Shown here piece by piece: positions 1-8,939 of a stretch of DNA of 64,000 nt. This stretch comes from Williamsia maris. Its GTDB lineage: Bacteria; Actinomycetota; Actinomycetes; Mycobacteriales; Mycobacteriaceae. Below the pieces are notes generated by a model, which was not told the DNA's origin, ran no database searches, and was given only the letters and a program-made list of their open reading frames with translations. The stretch covers positions 1,085,155 through 1,149,154 of the forward strand of contig NZ_JAMTCJ010000003.1 of assembly GCF_024171815.1 (NCBI RefSeq), given 5' to 3'. Within the stretch, counting starts at the first letter, position 1. Each line of letters begins with the position of its first letter. The translations under genes and the position numbers were made by a program.

Positions 1-35
1 TCCGCGACTGCGGCGACCTTGTCGGACTTGGCCAT
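1..35 (-). CDS. rplJ: 50S ribosomal protein L10, N-terminal fragment
   Basis: Only the first 11 codons are inside the window, reading MAKSDKVAAVA, which is the typical actinobacterial L10 start. A strong Shine-Dalgarno GAGGAGG (43-49) stands 7 bases upstream of the ATG at 33-35. L10 anchors the L7/L12 stalk on 23S rRNA and in most bacteria represses its own operon through the leader. The long leader upstream fits that. The gene continues beyond position 1. Confidence 0.85.
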   Translation of the reverse strand, partial: MAKSDKVAAVA

Positions 36-49
36 ACTTCGCCTCCTCT

Positions 50-293
50 CATGTCGATTCGGGTTGGTCGAGACGACCCCACCGACGACGAACGCCCCGG
101 GCACAGGGCCACGGGGCGCAGAGGGCGAACGCTCGCATCGCGAGCAGTGCCGGACTTTCACCACGTTCACCCTGCGTGGGTCGCCGGCATCGGCCGGACC
201 TTCGAACATCCGCCTGGGGCGGACGTCGACCAACGGTCTGTGGTTGAACTGAGGAACCCGACCGACTCACGCCGACGCGGGTACCGAGGGTTA
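50..293 (-). promoter_or_regulatory. Structured rplJ (L10) leader
   Basis: About 240 bases separate the candidate promoter from the rplJ start and hold no gene. Several GC-rich stems can be read directly: 93-99 with 112-118 (CGCCCCG/CGGGGCG), 131-136 with 140-145 (GCTCGC/GCGAGC, 3-base loop), and a short GGTCG/CGACC stem at 66-78. Ribosomal L10 leaders, where L10(L7/L12)4 binds its own mRNA, are known in this position across bacteria. I infer the same role from position and stems only; no covariance comparison was made. Confidence 0.5.
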
Positions 294-323
294 AGAGTAG
301 CCGCAGCGTCGTGTCCTGGACAA
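294..323 (-). promoter_or_regulatory. Candidate promoter of rplJ
   Basis: On the minus strand TTGTCC (318-323) and TACTCT (294-299) are separated by 18 bases. They resemble a sigma-A -35/-10 pair and lie just upstream of the leader. The rest of the stretch 324-585, up to the divergent hydrolase gene, shows no gene or clear element to me. Confidence 0.35.
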
Positions 324-585
324 ATCCGTGCTGCGCAGCCGACAGAAAGCCGTACAAACGTACCTTTTGTGTAGATTTGATAACGACAATCGATGGTCGG
401 ATCGCGCTCTGGTCACAAAGTCCACAGCCCCCGTGTCGGCACTCAATAGGCTGGGTTACATTCGCTGGAGAACATCGGTCGTGATGTGCACCACACATTC
501 GTCCGGTCCACGATGACGTGGTCACAGGGTTGATGTGCACGAACACGCCCTCTGCACTCGTCACGCAACAGCGAGGCAGACGGCG

Positions 586-2619
586 ATGACGGTTCCAGCT
601 GATCCTGACGAGTCCGTGCAGCGGGGTGTCGCCCCCGACGCGTTCGGCGAGCGACGCCCACGACCCACTCCCCTCCCGACCCTGCCCCTCGGCGACCCCA
701 CCGGCGGCGCGGATGCGATCCGCTGGCGTCGGCTCGTCGACGGCCCGCTGCAGTACCCGCACGTGTCGATCGACCGTGACGTCGAGATCACCATGTCCGA
801 CGGAGTCCGCCTGCGCGCGACCGTCATCCGGCCGGCCGATGCGACCCGGCGCGCGGTGTCCACGCGCTACCCCACGATCGTCAACATCAACCCCTACAAC
901 CGGGCGCTGCTCGACCTGCTGGACCAGTCCGTCCACGCCCCGCTGATCGGGCGCGCGGTCGCGGGGCTCGCGGGCAAGGTCGATCTGAGCGGGACGGCCC
1001 TGAGCGGCGTCACCGATCTGACCCGGACGCTGTCCGGCGGCGTGTTCGACGTGTTCGGGATCAACCGCAACCTCGTCCGCAGCGGATACACCCAGGTCAT
1101 CGTCGATGTCCGCGGCACCGGGGCATCGCACGGCAAGTGGCAGATCCTGGGCGCGCGGGAACAGAGGGACTCCGTCGAGATCCTCGCCTGGGTCGCGCGT
1201 CAGGCGTGGTCGGACGGCCAGCTCGGCCTGGCCGGTTGGTCGTACTCGGCCATCAACTCCCTGCAGACCGCCGACAAGCGTCCGCCCGGGCTCAAGGCCG
1301 TGTTCGCCGTGGAGGGGTGCGAGGACATCGTCCGCGACATCTACATCACCGGCGGCCTGCCGTCGGCTTTCATCCCGCTGTGGCTGTCGATCGTCAACGT
1401 GCTCAAGTGGATCCCGAACCCCGCCACCGCCGCCCGCGACCTGCGCCGAGGAACCAGCCTGCGCTGGCTGGCCAACCGCGTCGCGTCGCCGGCCACCGAG
1501 GTCGGCTCGCTGGCGTGGGGGTTCCTCACCGGTCGCGACGACCGCGTGTACGACGACCCCTACTTCGACGAGCGCGACCCGGACGTCTCGAAGATCGACG
1601 TCCCCACCTTCCTGTTCGGCGGATGGCACGACCTGTTCGGGCGCAGCGCGACGTCGATCTACTCCCATCTGCAGATGGAGCCGGGACGCAAGCAGCTGGT
1701 GGTCTCCGACGGCTACCACCTCGACGCCGGGTCCGGCTTCGGCAGCGCGGCGCACCCGCCGCGGGTCGATGTCCTCGAGCGCGCATGGTTCGACAAGTGG
1801 CTCAAGGGAATCGACAACGGCGTCGACAACTACGGGCCGGTGACCCTCGAACAGCAGGGCGGATCGTGGACCGCGGGCGACAGCTTTCCCCGCTCCGGGG
1901 CGTCGGTACGCAGGCTCTTCCTGTCCGACTCCCCCTCGGGTACCGCGTCGCACTCGGCCTACGACGGCTCGCTGCGGTCCGACCGCTCGCACACCAGGGC
2001 CTCGCTCGGCGTCCGCCCGGACATGCGCGGGTTGCGGTCACGGGACATGACGCAGGTGACCGCAGGCATCACGATGGTCCTGGGCAAGGACTTCGGCCGC
2101 GACGCCCGCTATCAGGAGGCCGGCGGACTGACCTTCTCCTCCGCACCCGTCACCGAACGGACCCAGATCAGCGGCGCGCTGAACATGCGGTTGTTCGTCT
2201 CGACCTCCGGCCAGGAGGGGATCTGGGCGGTGACGGTCAACGACGTCGCCCCGGACGGCACGTCGACGGTGCTCACCAACGGCGCCCTGACCGTGTCGAA
2301 CCGGGCGATCGACCCGTCGCTGTCGGAGTACGCCGAGGACGGCAGTCTGCTGGTCGCGCACCACTACCTCAGCCGCAAGCGCAAGCTCCCGGTTCCTGCG
2401 AACACCCCGTTGCCGATCGACGTGGACCTCGTGCCCACCGACGCGGTGCTCGACATCGGTCATCGGCTGCGGGTCGACATCTACGCGGGCAGTGTGCCGC
2501 GGTACCTGACGGTCGTACCCGACCTGATCCGCGCACACGGGCGTCGCCAGGATCTCGTCCTCGACCCGCATCACCCGAGCTACCTGTCGTTCCGCGCCAT
2601 CGGCGATCCCGACTGGTGA
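586..2619 (+). CDS. CocE/NonD family serine hydrolase
   Basis: A 677-residue protein of the X-Pro dipeptidyl-peptidase (S15)/cocaine-esterase family. The alpha/beta hydrolase part carries the nucleophile in GWSYSA (Ser219), the acid in GGWHD (Asp349) and His378 in SDGYHLD. The C-terminal ~220 residues are the jelly-roll domain typical of the family. Such enzymes hydrolyse esters or acyl-amides; the substrate cannot be read from sequence. I chose ATG 586 because the 17 codons before it have no counterpart in the family. Only a weak GAGG lies upstream. The gene is divergent from rplJ and ends in a 21-bp repeat array. Confidence 0.85.
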   Translation: MTVPADPDESVQRGVAPDAFGERRPRPTPLPTLPLGDPTGGADAIRWRRLVDGPLQYPHVSIDRDVEITMSDGVRLRATVIRPADATRRAVSTRYPTIVNINPYNRALLDLLDQSVHAPLIGRAVAGLAGKVDLSGTALSGVTDLTRTLSGGVFDVFGINRNLVRSGYTQVIVDVRGTGASHGKWQILGAREQRDSVEILAWVARQAWSDGQLGLAGWSYSAINSLQTADKRPPGLKAVFAVEGCEDIVRDIYITGGLPSAFIPLWLSIVNVLKWIPNPATAARDLRRGTSLRWLANRVASPATEVGSLAWGFLTGRDDRVYDDPYFDERDPDVSKIDVPTFLFGGWHDLFGRSATSIYSHLQMEPGRKQLVVSDGYHLDAGSGFGSAAHPPRVDVLERAWFDKWLKGIDNGVDNYGPVTLEQQGGSWTAGDSFPRSGASVRRLFLSDSPSGTASHSAYDGSLRSDRSHTRASLGVRPDMRGLRSRDMTQVTAGITMVLGKDFGRDARYQEAGGLTFSSAPVTERTQISGALNMRLFVSTSGQEGIWAVTVNDVAPDGTSTVLTNGALTVSNRAIDPSLSEYAEDGSLLVAHHYLSRKRKLPVPANTPLPIDVDLVPTDAVLDIGHRLRVDIYAGSVPRYLTVVPDLIRAHGRRQDLVLDPHHPSYLSFRAIGDPDW

Positions 2620-2633
2620 CCGTCCCGTCCACC

Positions 2634-2696
2634 GGGCGGATGCGGACGTCGACTGGGCGGATGCGGACGCCGAGTGGGCGGGCCCGGACTAGGTCG
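2634..2696. repeat. 21-bp tandem repeat array A (convergent junction)
   Basis: Three units of exactly 21 bp start at 2634, 2655 and 2676. The first two share GGGCGGATGCGGACG; the third is degenerate after GGGCGG. The array begins 14 bases after the stop of the CocE-like gene and runs over the stop of the converging gene (2689-2691). With the base before it, the core reads (C/T)GGGC on the sense strand of the left gene. Arrays B, C and D have the same period, core and placement but different unit sequences. Function unknown; termination is a reasonable guess. Confidence 0.8.
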
Positions 2697-3630
2697 GGCG
2701 CGCGACGCAGCGGCTCGCGAAGTCGATGATCTCGCGCGCCACGTCGCCCGAGATCTCCGGTTCGTTGTGGACCTCGTGTCGGAACCCGGTGTAGACGCGG
2801 GTCCGGACATCGCCGTGACCGGTGCGGACGAGCTGATTGGCCACGCGGTAGGCACCCTCACCGAAACCCGTGACCGGGTCGGCGTCGCCGGCCAGGATCA
2901 ACACCGGTAGGTCACCGCGGACCGACGGGTACCACTCGTCGGCGTTGGCCGCGTCGTACAGATCGACGAAGCCGGCGAGGAACCGCACCGACATCGGCGC
3001 ACCGAAGTTGTTCAGCGGATCGACGGCGTGGTCGCGGACCACGTCGGGGTCACGGGCCACCCAGGCCGTCGGACCGGAGCCGGGTTCGTAGCGTGCGATG
3101 AACCCGTCGAACATCGACGCCACGTAGGCCTCCGGCGCCGGCGCCTCGGTGTCGGCCTCGGCCGACAGGGCCTGCCGGTCCAGCAGGTTCTCGATGCCGT
3201 GGATGCCGGCCGCGATGCCGCACAGGATCAGCCCGTCGACCTGTTCGCTGTCGCCGCTGACGAGGCCGCGCGCGATCATCGACCCCCAGGAGTGACCGAA
3301 GATCACGTACGGCAGGTCCGGGTGCAGTTCGCGCGTGATCGACCGCAGGGTGCGTTCGTCGACGACGACGACCCGGTCGGCGTGATCTCCCGCGTCGGCC
3401 CAGATCCCGGAGGTCATCGCGGTCTTGCCGTGACCGGCGTGGTCGTCCGCCGCGACGACGAAACCTGCGTCCAGCAACGCGGTGATCAGCGGGAGATAAC
3501 GTCGCGAGTGCTCGCCGAGCCCGTGGATCAGCTGCACGATCCCCCGCGCCGGTCGGACCGGCTCGTAGATCCAGCCGTAGACGGTGTCGCGCTGATTGCT
3601 CGACGTGAACTCGACCTCGCGAAGTGACAT
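2689..3630 (-). CDS. Alpha/beta hydrolase, monoacylglycerol lipase-like
   Basis: A 313-residue serine hydrolase of the Hydrolase_4/monoglyceride lipase type. It has an HGLGEHSRRY oxyanion segment (residues 36-45), nucleophile Ser114 in GHSWGS, acid in GDADP (~251) and His285 in RHEVHNE. No signal peptide or membrane segment is visible, so it is probably cytoplasmic. Mycobacterium has a lipase-like gene (lipG) in the same ribosomal-protein neighbourhood; equivalence is an inference. It is transcribed towards the CocE-like gene and its stop lies inside repeat array A. Confidence 0.85.
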   Translation of the reverse strand: MSLREVEFTSSNQRDTVYGWIYEPVRPARGIVQLIHGLGEHSRRYLPLITALLDAGFVVAADDHAGHGKTAMTSGIWADAGDHADRVVVVDERTLRSITRELHPDLPYVIFGHSWGSMIARGLVSGDSEQVDGLILCGIAAGIHGIENLLDRQALSAEADTEAPAPEAYVASMFDGFIARYEPGSGPTAWVARDPDVVRDHAVDPLNNFGAPMSVRFLAGFVDLYDAANADEWYPSVRGDLPVLILAGDADPVTGFGEGAYRVANQLVRTGHGDVRTRVYTGFRHEVHNEPEISGDVAREIIDFASRCVARPT

Positions 3631-3696
3631 CTTCGGCTCCTAGCGCATCCATCCGGTGACGTCGTCACGCTAACAGCGCGGGCGGGCCGAATCCGT

Positions 3697-4209
3697 TCAG
3701 CGCACCGCGATCCCGCTGTCGGTGAGGATCACGCGGTAGACGAATCCGGCTTCCGGGCCGAGTACGTCGGTGACCAGCTCGATCAGGGTCGTCGCGAACC
3801 GGGGACCGTGCGCGGCATGGCCGGGTTCGATCAGATGGTGCGCCAGCTCGTGCAGCACCACGAGCTCGCGCAGCGCCCACCGTCCGTCGGCCATCTCCGG
3901 CAGGGCGATGGTCGGCGGGAGCGAGGGATCAGCGGGCGATTCGTAGTGCGCGCTGCGATGACCACGACGCGAGCGCACCTCGACATCGATCGTCGCGCGC
4001 GGGAAGAGGCGACGGACCGAGTCCCGGGCGAGCACCTGCACGATGTAGCGCCGCGCCGACTCCACCGAGCCGAATCGCGCCTCGGGCGGCAGGGTCAGAT
4101 GTGCCCCGGCGATCTCGACGCTGGGTCCCGGCGCCGCGAACAGGTTGTGTACGGCCGACTCCGCCTCGTAGAACAGCGCGCGCTGGGTGTCGCGCGGAGG
4201 ACCGGTCAT
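3697..4209 (-). CDS. SprT-like metallohydrolase (TIGR04338 family)
   Basis: A 170-residue protein with a zinc-peptidase motif HELAHH (residues 120-125) followed by HAAHGPRF, where His134 is the likely third metal ligand. This matches the actinobacterial TIGR04338 metallohydrolase family, whose substrate is unknown. The ATG (4207-4209) overlaps the upstream gene's stop as ATGA, so translation is probably coupled. No signal peptide is seen. Pairing with a DUF2786 gene recurs in actinobacteria to my knowledge, suggesting a shared job. Confidence 0.8.
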   Translation of the reverse strand: MTGPPRDTQRALFYEAESAVHNLFAAPGPSVEIAGAHLTLPPEARFGSVESARRYIVQVLARDSVRRLFPRATIDVEVRSRRGHRSAHYESPADPSLPPTIALPEMADGRWALRELVVLHELAHHLIEPGHAAHGPRFATTLIELVTDVLGPEAGFVYRVILTDSGIAVR

Positions 4210-5066
4210 CGGTGGTCCAGCGCCCCCCGGGTGCCGTCGAGTTCCTCCGGAGCCCCGATCCGTGCCCGACGGCCGGCGCGGTCCCCGGCACGTCGAGCCG
4301 CCTCGGAGTACCCGGCCGACGCACTCGAGCCACGCCAGGTCCCCCGGGCGGTCGACTCCTCGCGATGGAAGTCGACGACGGCGATCTCCTTGTCGCGCAA
4401 CGCCACCTGCGTCGATGCACCCGGGCGGTCGACGGATTCGCGTACCGCGTCGGCCCGCGCCTCGTCCCTCGCCTCGGTCAGTCGCAGCCCGATCCGCTCG
4501 GCGAACGCCGACTGGAAGTTGAGCCGCGCGGTGATCGGCGACAACGGGGTGTGCTCGACGATGCGGCGCGTCCGCCACCGCGATCGGTCGGTGACGACCT
4601 TGGCCGCGGTCTCGGACCGGTAGTCCCCCGACTTCAGGTAGGCGTCGCTCGCCGCGACCATCTGCACGACCAGCGAGCTGTAGAGCGCCTCGGTGCTGTC
4701 GATGTCGCCCGAGAAGCCATACGCGAGAACGAATGTGGAGTTGCTCGCCACGTCGACCTTGATGTCGTTGGCGTGGGCGATGGCCACGAACAGCGCCACA
4801 TAGGTGCGTAGACCCCGCTTGCCCGCGGTGCCGATCGCGATCTGCCGGGCCACCGGCGCCGTGTGCGCCGCGGCCGGGTCGTGCGCACGTGCGACGGCGA
4901 GATCTATCGAGGCCGACGTCGCCAACCGCTGTGCCGCCTGCATGAAGGTCTGCGCCTCGTGCTCGTTGTCGGTGCCCTCGGCCTGGCGCAGGAGACCGGC
5001 GATACGGGTCAGGAGTTTGTCGTCGCGCATGGGGATAAGACTACTGAGAGCGCCGGACGGTTCCAT
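4206..5066 (-). CDS. DUF2786 domain-containing protein
   Basis: A 286-residue protein starting with a DUF2786-like helical segment (DKLLTRIAGLLRQAEGT, about residues 15-31) and a central region rich in Ala, Arg and Glu. The C-terminal ~60 residues are basic and probably disordered. The function of the family is unknown. ATG 5066 is preceded by CAGGTG at suitable spacing; the internal ATG at 5030 lies nearer the conserved segment and is an alternative. The stop overlaps the metallohydrolase start by four bases. Confidence 0.75.
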   Translation of the reverse strand: MEPSGALSSLIPMRDDKLLTRIAGLLRQAEGTDNEHEAQTFMQAAQRLATSASIDLAVARAHDPAAAHTAPVARQIAIGTAGKRGLRTYVALFVAIAHANDIKVDVASNSTFVLAYGFSGDIDSTEALYSSLVVQMVAASDAYLKSGDYRSETAAKVVTDRSRWRTRRIVEHTPLSPITARLNFQSAFAERIGLRLTEARDEARADAVRESVDRPGASTQVALRDKEIAVVDFHREESTARGTWRGSSASAGYSEAARRAGDRAGRRARIGAPEELDGTRGALDHR

Positions 5067-5130
5067 GGTTCACCTGTCAGGATGAAACGGACATCCCGCC
5101 GTCCTCACCGACCGATCGGAGCGTGATCCG

Positions 5131-5808
5131 ATGGCGACCTTCCTGCTCATCCCCGGCGGCGGCTCCGACCCGTCCTACTGGCGAATCCTGGTGTCGGAGT
5201 TGGCCGATCGCTCCCATCGGGTGGTCCCCATCGACCTCCCCTGCGAGGACGACGACGCCGATCTCACCGACTACGCCGCCGCCGTCGCCGCCCAGACACC
5301 CGCCGACACCGACCGGCCGATCGTCGTCGCCCACTCGTTCGGCGGCTTCACCGCGCCGCTCGCCTGTCCCCTGGTCGACGCGTCGATGCTGGTCTTCGCC
5401 TCGGCGATGATCCCGCGACCCGGTGAGCGACCCGAACAATGGTGGGCCGCCACCGGTACGGCGCAGGCCCAGCGCGACGCCGCGGCGACGCAGACCTACG
5501 ACCCCGACGACATGGATGCGTTGTTCTACAACGGGGTGGCGCCGGAGATCGTCGCCGAGCAGATCGAACGCACTCAGTCCGACACCCCCGCGACGCAGAT
5601 CTGGCCCGCGTCGGCCCTGCCGGACGTCGAGACCCGGTTCCTGCTCTTCCGCGACGACCGGTTGTTCCCCGAGCCGTTCATGCGACGTGTCGTCGCCGAC
5701 CGCCTCGGCGTCGAACCCGACGTCATCGGCGGTGGCCACATGGCGATGTTGTCGCACGCGGGTGAGTTCGCCGACCACCTCGACGGGTTGGTCCGGCGGC
5801 CGGGTTGA
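5131..5808 (+). CDS. Alpha/beta hydrolase
   Basis: A 225-residue compact hydrolase with an LIPGGGSDP oxyanion segment near the N-terminus, nucleophile Ser69 in VAHSFGG, and a C-terminal His203 in GGHMAML. It resembles small esterases and salicylate-ester-type hydrolases; no specific substrate can be assigned. GGAG eight bases before ATG 5131 supports the start. The gene is divergent from the DUF2786 gene (64-base gap) and converges on rplA through a strong hairpin. Confidence 0.8.
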   Translation: MATFLLIPGGGSDPSYWRILVSELADRSHRVVPIDLPCEDDDADLTDYAAAVAAQTPADTDRPIVVAHSFGGFTAPLACPLVDASMLVFASAMIPRPGERPEQWWAATGTAQAQRDAAATQTYDPDDMDALFYNGVAPEIVAEQIERTQSDTPATQIWPASALPDVETRFLLFRDDRLFPEPFMRRVVADRLGVEPDVIGGGHMAMLSHAGEFADHLDGLVRRPG

Positions 5809-5818
5809 CCCGGAGACG

Positions 5819-5855
5819 GCAACAGCCGCGACGCTCGAGGCGTCGCGGCTGTTGC
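5819..5855. terminator. Bidirectional hairpin terminator
   Basis: A perfect 16-bp stem (5819-5834 with 5840-5855) closes a 5-base loop between the stops of the hydrolase and rplA. Neither side has a run of T, as is common for high-GC terminators. The position between convergent genes suggests it serves both. Confidence 0.75.
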
Positions 5856-5873
5856 GCTGTACAGATCAGACGA

Positions 5874-6587
5874 TCAGACGTCGTCTTCGGTGTAGTTCCG
5901 GTTACGCGCCGGGTCGACCGGGATACCCGGGCCAGACGTGGTCGACACGGTCACCTTGCGCAGGTAGCGACCCTTCGAGGCCGACGGCTTCGCACGGAGG
6001 ACCTCGTCGAGGGCCGCGCCGTAGTTCTCGGCGAGCTGGCGCTGGTCGAACGACGCCTTGCCGATCACCAGGTGCAGGTTCGAGGCCTTGTCGACACGGA
6101 AGTTGATCTTTCCGCCCTTGATCTCGTTGACGGCCTTGGTGACGTCGGGCGTCACGGTGCCGGTCTTCGGGTTGGGCATCAGACCGCGCGGGCCGAGGAC
6201 GCGTGCGATGCGTCCGACCTTGGCCATCTGATCCGGGGTCGCGATGGCGGCGTCGAAATCGAGCCACCCGCCCTGGATCTTCTCGATCAGGTCCTCGGCG
6301 CCGACCTCGTCGGCACCGGCGGCGGTGGCCTCGGCGGCCTTGTCACCGACGGCGAACACGATGACGCGGGCGGTCTTACCGGTGCCGTGCGGCAGGTTCA
6401 CGGTGCCGCGGACCATCTGGTCAGCCTTGCGGGGGTCGACACCGAGACGGATCGCGACCTCGACGGTCGGGTCGTACTTGGTCGACGCCGTCTCCTTGGC
6501 CAGCCCTGCAGCCTCCAGCGGGCTGTACAGGTTGTCCTTGTCGATCTTCTCGACGGCGGCCTGGTAGGCCTTGCTCTTCTTGCTCAT
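5874..6587 (-). CDS. rplA: 50S ribosomal protein L1
   Basis: The 237-residue protein has the full L1 fold, including [12 protein letters not shown] and the signature around [17 protein letters not shown]1 binds 23S rRNA at the exit-side stalk and in many bacteria represses the L11-L1 operon. The start [12 protein letters not shown] at 6587 fits the family; a longer open frame upstream is not conserved-looking. It follows rplK by 112 bases on the same strand. Confidence 0.95.
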   Translation of the reverse strand: MSKKSKAYQAAVEKIDKDNLYSPLEAAGLAKETASTKYDPTVEVAIRLGVDPRKADQMVRGTVNLPHGTGKTARVIVFAVGDKAAEATAAGADEVGAEDLIEKIQGGWLDFDAAIATPDQMAKVGRIARVLGPRGLMPNPKTGTVTPDVTKAVNEIKGGKINFRVDKASNLHLVIGKASFDQRQLAENYGAALDEVLRAKPSASKGRYLRKVTVSTTSGPGIPVDPARNRNYTEDDV

Positions 6588-6699
6588 ACGGTGCTTCTTT
6601 CCTTCTCCGCAGCGGTTGCGGATTGGTGGTGTGCGGACCGAAGCCGGTCCTCCCACGCTCTCGAGTTCGTCGCCGGCGGACACCGGCGGCGAGGGGTTC

Positions 6700-7131
6700 C
6701 TAGGTGACCGTGATGCCCATCGACCGAGCGGTGCCTGCGATGATCTTCGCGGCCTGCTCGACGTCGTTGGCGTTGAGGTCTTCCTGCTTGGTCTTGGCGA
6801 TCTCACGGACCTGGTCCATGGTGACCTTGCCGACCTTCTTGACGTGCGGCTCTCCCGAGCCCTTCTGCAGTCCGGCCGCCTTGAGCAGCAGCTTGGCCGC
6901 CGGAGGGGTCTTCAGCTTGAAGTCGAACGAGCGGTCTTCGTAGACCGAGATCTCGACGGGGATGACCGTGCCACGCTGCGACTCGGTCGCGGCGTTGTAC
7001 GCCTTGCAGAACTCCATGATGTTCACGCCGTGCTGACCGAGCGCCGGACCCACGGGCGGGGCGGGGTTGGCCGCACCGGCCTGGATCTGGAGCTTGATGA
7101 TCCCGGCGAGCTTCTTCTTCTTGGGGGGCAT
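6700..7131 (-). CDS. rplK: 50S ribosomal protein L11
   Basis: A 143-residue L11 with the usual N-terminal [13 protein letters not shown] segment and C-terminal RNA-binding domain ending ARSMGITV. It forms the GTPase-associated centre with 23S rRNA. Length and start are those of the family. It lies between nusG and rplA in the classical order. Confidence 0.96.
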   Translation of the reverse strand: MPPKKKKLAGIIKLQIQAGAANPAPPVGPALGQHGVNIMEFCKAYNAATESQRGTVIPVEISVYEDRSFDFKLKTPPAAKLLLKAAGLQKGSGEPHVKKVGKVTMDQVREIAKTKQEDLNANDVEQAAKIIAGTARSMGITVT

Positions 7132-7238
7132 CTCTCTTTAACCTTTGTGTTGTCTCTGTGTGTGCCGGGTTCGAGAACCGATCGCACCGGTCCATCTCGC
7201 CTGGCGTATCGCGCCCGCTGGAGACGCGAAGTCTGTTG

Positions 7239-8066
7239 TTAGATCTTTTCCACCTGGGCGAAGCCGAGCTCGACCGGGGTCTCGCGACCGAAGATCGAGA
7301 CGAGCACCTTCACCTTGCGCTGCTCGGCGTTGACCTCGGAGATCGACGCGGGCAACGTGGCGAACGGGCCGTCCATGACGGTGACCGACTCGCCGACCTG
7401 GAAGTCGACCTCGATGGTCGGCGACGCCGACGCACCGATGCCGCCCTCGGAACCACCCGAGGACTTGCCCGCGGCCGGCTTCTTCGCCTCGACGCGGGGC
7501 AGCAGGAACTGCAGGACTTCCTTCATCGACAACGGCGACGGCTTCGAGGTCATTCCGACGAAGCCGGTGACACCCGGGGTGTTGCGCACGGCGCCCCACG
7601 AGTCGTCGTTCAGCTCCATGCGCACCAGGATGTAGCCCGGCAGCACCTTGCGCTGGACCTTCTTCGGCTGGCCGTTCTTGATCTCGGTGACCTCTTCGGT
7701 CGGCACTTCGACCTGGAAGATGAAGTCGCCGACGTCGAGGTTCTGCACGCGGGTCTCGAGGTTGGCCTTCACCTTGTTCTCGTACCCGGCGTAGGAGTGG
7801 ATGACGTACCAGTCGCCGGGGGCGCGACGGAGCTCCTTCTTGAGCTCCTCGACCGGGTCGACCTCTTCTTCCTCGGCGACGGGCGCTTCCGCGTCCTGCG
7901 CCGGGGCTACGACATCGTCGGAAGCGTCGATGGAACCCGCGACCGCCTCGGTCAGTTCCTCGGTGGCGGCCACGTCGACCGGTGCGTCCAGTACGTCGGT
8001 GCCGTTCTCGATGGCGTCGATGTCGGCTTCCTGGATGCTCTCGGTGTCATGCTCGGGGGTGCTCAC
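7239..8066 (-). CDS. nusG: Transcription termination/antitermination factor NusG
   Basis: The 275-residue protein has an acidic N-terminal extension of about 90 residues rich in Asp, Glu, Ala and Val, then the NGN domain ([15 protein letters not shown] onward), a linker with [10 protein letters not shown], and a C-terminal KOW domain ([12 protein letters not shown]). The long acidic extension is normal for actinobacterial NusG. GTG (8064-8066) is the start; an AAAGGGAG lies about 11 bases upstream, so spacing is loose. It couples RNA polymerase to Rho and ribosomes. Confidence 0.95.
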   Translation of the reverse strand: MSTPEHDTESIQEADIDAIENGTDVLDAPVDVAATEELTEAVAGSIDASDDVVAPAQDAEAPVAEEEEVDPVEELKKELRRAPGDWYVIHSYAGYENKVKANLETRVQNLDVGDFIFQVEVPTEEVTEIKNGQPKKVQRKVLPGYILVRMELNDDSWGAVRNTPGVTGFVGMTSKPSPLSMKEVLQFLLPRVEAKKPAAGKSSGGSEGGIGASASPTIEVDFQVGESVTVMDGPFATLPASISEVNAEQRKVKVLVSIFGRETPVELGFAQVEKI

Positions 8067-8142
8067 TGCAGCCCACGCTCCCTTTCAATACGGTCGTGCT
8101 CGCACCCGGCGCGGTGCGCGGATGAGTGTGTGGTCGGTCGGC

Positions 8143-8571
8143 TCAGCCGAACAACCAGAGGACAGCTTTCGCGAAGCCCAGGTCGATGCCGGAGATGAAC
8201 GCCGTCATGACGATCACGAAGATCAGCACGATGATCGTGTAGCGGACCATCTCCGACCGGCTCGGCCAGATGACCTTCTTGAGCTCGCCGACGACCTGCT
8301 TCAGGAAGATCCACAACCGGATGAACGGGTTGCGGCTCTGGTCCGTCGCGGTCGACGAGCGCGACGAACGCTCCTTGAGTGCGACGCTCGACGCGGTGTC
8401 CGCCTCGCTGTCCGGCGCGGTGTTCCGCTTGCCGCGCGGAGTGGACGACCGCTTGCCCGTCGGCCGGGCCGCGGTCTCGTCGGTGAGAACGTCGGCGGCG
8501 TCGGTGACGCCGTCGGTGGCTTCGGCCTCGGGGGTTCCCTTGGCGCGTGCAGCTCTGTCGCGCTTGCTCAC
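8143..8571 (-). CDS. secE: Preprotein translocase subunit SecE
   Basis: A ~142-residue SecE with a long basic, disordered N-terminus (about 95 residues) and the conserved C-terminal ELKKVIWPSRSEM followed by one membrane segment. This is the standard actinobacterial form. Two adjacent GTG codons (8571 and 8574) are possible starts. AGAGGA at 8579-8584 gives better spacing to 8571, which I chose. It lies between tRNA-Trp and nusG, as in mycobacteria. Confidence 0.93.
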   Translation of the reverse strand: MSKRDRAARAKGTPEAEATDGVTDAADVLTDETAARPTGKRSSTPRGKRNTAPDSEADTASSVALKERSSRSSTATDQSRNPFIRLWIFLKQVVGELKKVIWPSRSEMVRYTIIVLIFVIVMTAFISGIDLGFAKAVLWLFG

Positions 8572-8601
8572 CACATCATCCTCTCGTCGCACATCTTTGG
8601 G

Positions 8602-8674
<73 letters not shown>

Positions 8675-8676
8675 TT

Positions 8677-8696
8677 GGATCGGCTCACACCGATCC
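8677..8696. other. Small perfect hairpin 5' of tRNA-Trp
   Basis: GGATCGG and CCGATCC form a 7-bp stem with a 6-base loop immediately upstream of the tRNA-Trp 5' end. It may be part of the precursor processing region or an attenuator ahead of tRNA-Trp/secE/nusG. Nothing else is obvious in 8697-8794. Confidence 0.4.
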
Positions 8697-8794
8697 GTCT
8701 GGACGCGACCTCGCCATGGAACCATCGTCCCACGCCTGCAAGCCGGTCCATCTGCTGTTCCTCACACTCGCAGTACCGGAACACTCGCACTGCA

Positions 8795-8828
8795 CAAAAC
8801 CAACGCGCCGCCCTGAAGGGCAGCGCGT
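8795..8828 (-). terminator. Terminator downstream of hadAB
   Basis: ACGCGC-GCCCT (8803-8814) pairs with AGGGC-GCGCGT (8817-8828) around a 2-base turn, with one mismatch. On the minus strand it is followed by TGGTTTTG, a short T run that is rare among terminators in this window. It should end the rpmG/hadAB transcript before tRNA-Trp and secE. Confidence 0.6.
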
Positions 8829-8939
8829 AGCGTGAGTAACCTCAGACGATTCAGTGTACGACACGCGCCTGTGCGAACCAATTTGCCCACGTCGAGCGCT
8901 CGCAACGGGTCATTCCGGCCCGTCGCCAGGAGGGTCGTC

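Noticed and set aside
49..1992. Long minus-strand open frame (647 codons) opposite the CocE-like gene and rplJ leader
   Set aside because: Its translation is Arg/Gly/Val-rich low complexity with no domain; it is the antisense of a well-supported gene in high-GC DNA and crosses the rplJ start region.
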